From: Anaerolineae bacterium
Lineage (GTDB): Bacteria; Chloroflexota; Anaerolineae; SpSt-313
Direction of reading: 5' to 3'
DNA length: 5,837 nucleotides
Assembly (NCBI GenBank): GCA_023511475.1
Contig: JAIMBM010000217.1
Coordinates: forward strand, 1 to 5,837
Each line of letters starts with the position of its first letter. Within the stretch, counting starts at the first letter, position 1. The notes under the pieces were generated by a model. It saw only the letters and a list, made by a program, of their open reading frames with translations, was not told the DNA's origin and did no database searches. Positions 5,232 through 5,837 of the stretch are shown piece after piece. The position numbers and the translations under genes are program-made.

Positions 5232-5468
5232 CTACTCCGCTTCCTCCTCGGCGCCGAGCGTTATGTCCTCCAGCTGCCCGTTCGCCAGCAGCTGCCGCAC
5301 CCGCAGCTCAGCTTGCTCGAGCTGCTCGTTGCAGCGGCGTGCAAGGAGAATCCCCCGCTCGAACAGGCTCAGCGACTCTTCGAGGCTGAGGCCCCCCTCC
5401 TGCAGCCGGGCCACAACCTTCTCGAGCTCCTCATAGCCAGCCTCAAAGGTCAGATCGTCTGCGGACAT
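5232..5468 (-). CDS. xseB: Exodeoxyribonuclease VII small subunit XseB
   Basis: XseB is the small subunit that assembles in several copies on XseA to form exonuclease VII, which degrades single-stranded DNA from both ends to short oligonucleotides. The product is 78 aa, the usual size. The signature is clear: LTFEAGYEELEKVVARLQ (6-23), then GGLSLEESLSLFERGILLAR (25-44), then a helix RRCNEQLEQAELRVRQL, predicting the two-helix coiled-coil fold. The acidic tail GAEEEAE is common in the family. The ATG at 5468 has GGAG (5479-5476 on the minus strand) 7 nt upstream. No xseA lies within the 369 bases before it, although xseA often precedes and overlaps xseB. The LspA-like gene follows on the same strand after 247 bp containing repeats. 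Confidence 0.93.
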   Translation of the reverse strand: MSADDLTFEAGYEELEKVVARLQEGGLSLEESLSLFERGILLARRCNEQLEQAELRVRQLLANGQLEDITLGAEEEAE

Positions 5469-5512
5469 GAGTCTTCTCCTGTCATGGGGCCACGCTTCGT
5501 GCTAGCTAGTCA

Positions 5513-5530
5513 GGGGCGAACAGGTGCCCC
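5513..5530. other. Small hairpin upstream of xseB
   Basis: GGGGC (5513-5517) can pair with GCCCC (5526-5530) around an 8-base loop, about 45-60 bp upstream of the xseB start. It could lie in the xseB 5' leader. The stem is short and such stems arise by chance in GC-rich DNA, so significance is doubtful. I see no convincing promoter for xseB in this stretch. Confidence 0.25.
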
Positions 5531-5576
5531 ACGGAGCGACCATGGCCCTCGTCGAGTGATGCCCCATCCCCCCGAC

Positions 5577-5622
5577 CCCCTTCCCCGCCGCTTGTGCGGC
5601 GGGGAAAGGGGCGTTTTTTCTT
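5577..5622 (+). terminator. Strong plus-strand intrinsic terminator without a visible gene
   Basis: CCCC-TT-CCCCGCCGC (5577-5591) pairs with GCGGCGGGG-AA-GGGG (5596-5611, one bulged A) around a TTGT loop. This 15-bp stem is followed by CG and TTTTTTCTT (5614-5622). The T-run is on the plus strand, but there is no plus-strand gene between coaX (4224) and here, and the nearest gene, xseB, runs the other way. It may end an unseen small RNA, or be a dispersed palindromic element: CCCATCCCCCCG just before it (5563-5574) is the inverse of part of element A. Confidence 0.65.
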
Positions 5623-5624
5623 GC

Positions 5625-5670
5625 AAGGGGATGTCCGCAGGCGGCGAAGCCGCCCGCGGACATCCCCCTT
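5625..5670. repeat. Long near-perfect hairpin next to the orphan terminator
   Basis: GGGGATGTCCGC (5627-5638) pairs with GCGGACATCCCC (5656-5667), and inside it GGCGGC (5640-5645) pairs with GCCGCC (5649-5654) around a GAA loop. There is one A-C mismatch, giving 18 base pairs, plus an outer AA/TT if one C is bulged. TTATTT follows on the plus strand, a weak terminator tail. It begins 3 bases after the previous T-run. The structure suggests a second terminator in tandem or a mobile palindromic (REP/MITE-like) element. It encodes no protein I can support. Confidence 0.6.
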
Positions 5671-5688
5671 ATTTGGGTTCCCCGCCCC

Positions 5689-5829
5689 CGCGGTGTGCTG
5701 TGCATTACCCACAAGTCGGGCTGTAGAGCATCACGGCGCATGAGATAGCAGCTCGGCGCCCATCCCAGCGGACCACCCGCCGCCCACACTGGCGCTCGGA
5801 ACACGCCGAGCGGCAGCCGCGGTGTGCTG
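5689..5829. repeat. 12-bp direct repeat flanking an unassigned non-coding segment
   Basis: CGCGGTGTGCTG occurs at 5689-5700 and again at 5818-5829. Between them is sequence with no credible ORF and no RNA family that I recognise. It includes a hairpin: CGCTCGG (5793-5799) with CCGAGCG (5806-5812), extended by CTG (5789-5791) and CAG (5814-5816) across one mismatch. The segment runs to the window edge, so it may belong to an upstream region of a gene beyond it or to a small RNA. Confidence 0.4.
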
Positions 5830-5837
5830 CAACTCCA

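Noticed and set aside
4385..5389. Plus-strand open frame of 334 aa across the LspA-like gene and xseB
   Set aside because: It is Arg/Pro/Gly-rich, crosses two supported genes and the tandem palindromes, and contains no domain. It is a shadow.
5502..5804. Minus-strand 100-aa open frame upstream of xseB
   Set aside because: It reads straight through two long hairpins and a terminator and has no ribosome-binding site or recognisable domain.

Overview
The window is strongly GC-rich bacterial DNA with tightly packed genes, several GTG starts, overlapping start/stop codons and clear Shine-Dalgarno sequences. The gene set is a dedicated energy-coupling factor (ECF) vitamin transporter, type III pantothenate kinase, a signal-peptidase-II-like protein and an exonuclease VII small subunit. 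It fits a GC-rich Firmicutes, Armatimonadota or related lineage, but the sequence alone does not settle the phylum.

Layout. Positions 1-298 are non-coding. They hold two related inverted repeats, a good sigma-70-type promoter (TTGCCC-17 bp-TATAAT, 89-117), a structured RNA of about 150 nt and an intrinsic terminator (243-274). The RNA carries a segment resembling the conserved 6S RNA segment. It is either a free-standing small RNA (6S-like) or a leader/attenuator for the operon that begins 25 nt after the terminator's T-run. Positions 299-4224 are one plus-strand operon: ecfA1, ecfA2, ecfT, an S component and coaX, with junctions of -4, -14, +28 and +16 bases. Positions 4199-4984 (minus strand) encode an LspA-family membrane protein whose 3' end overlaps the coaX 3' end by 26 bases. 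Positions 4985-5231 are non-coding and contain G/C-rich palindromes, including two tandem 37-bp units. Positions 5232-5468 (minus) are xseB. Positions 5469-5837 are non-coding, with a strong plus-strand terminator that has no visible gene in front of it, a second long hairpin, and a 12-bp direct repeat.

How the genes work together. EcfA1 and EcfA2 would form the ATPase pair, EcfT the membrane coupler and the fourth gene the substrate-binding S component. CoaX phosphorylates pantothenate, the committed step of coenzyme A synthesis. Co-transcription of the S component with coaX suggests that the transporter takes up pantothenate (PanT-like) and the kinase traps it as 4'-phosphopantothenate. That substrate is inferred from context. 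LspA-like and xseB are on the other strand and functionally unrelated. The most interesting parts are the structured RNA ahead of the operon and the palindromic elements around xseB.
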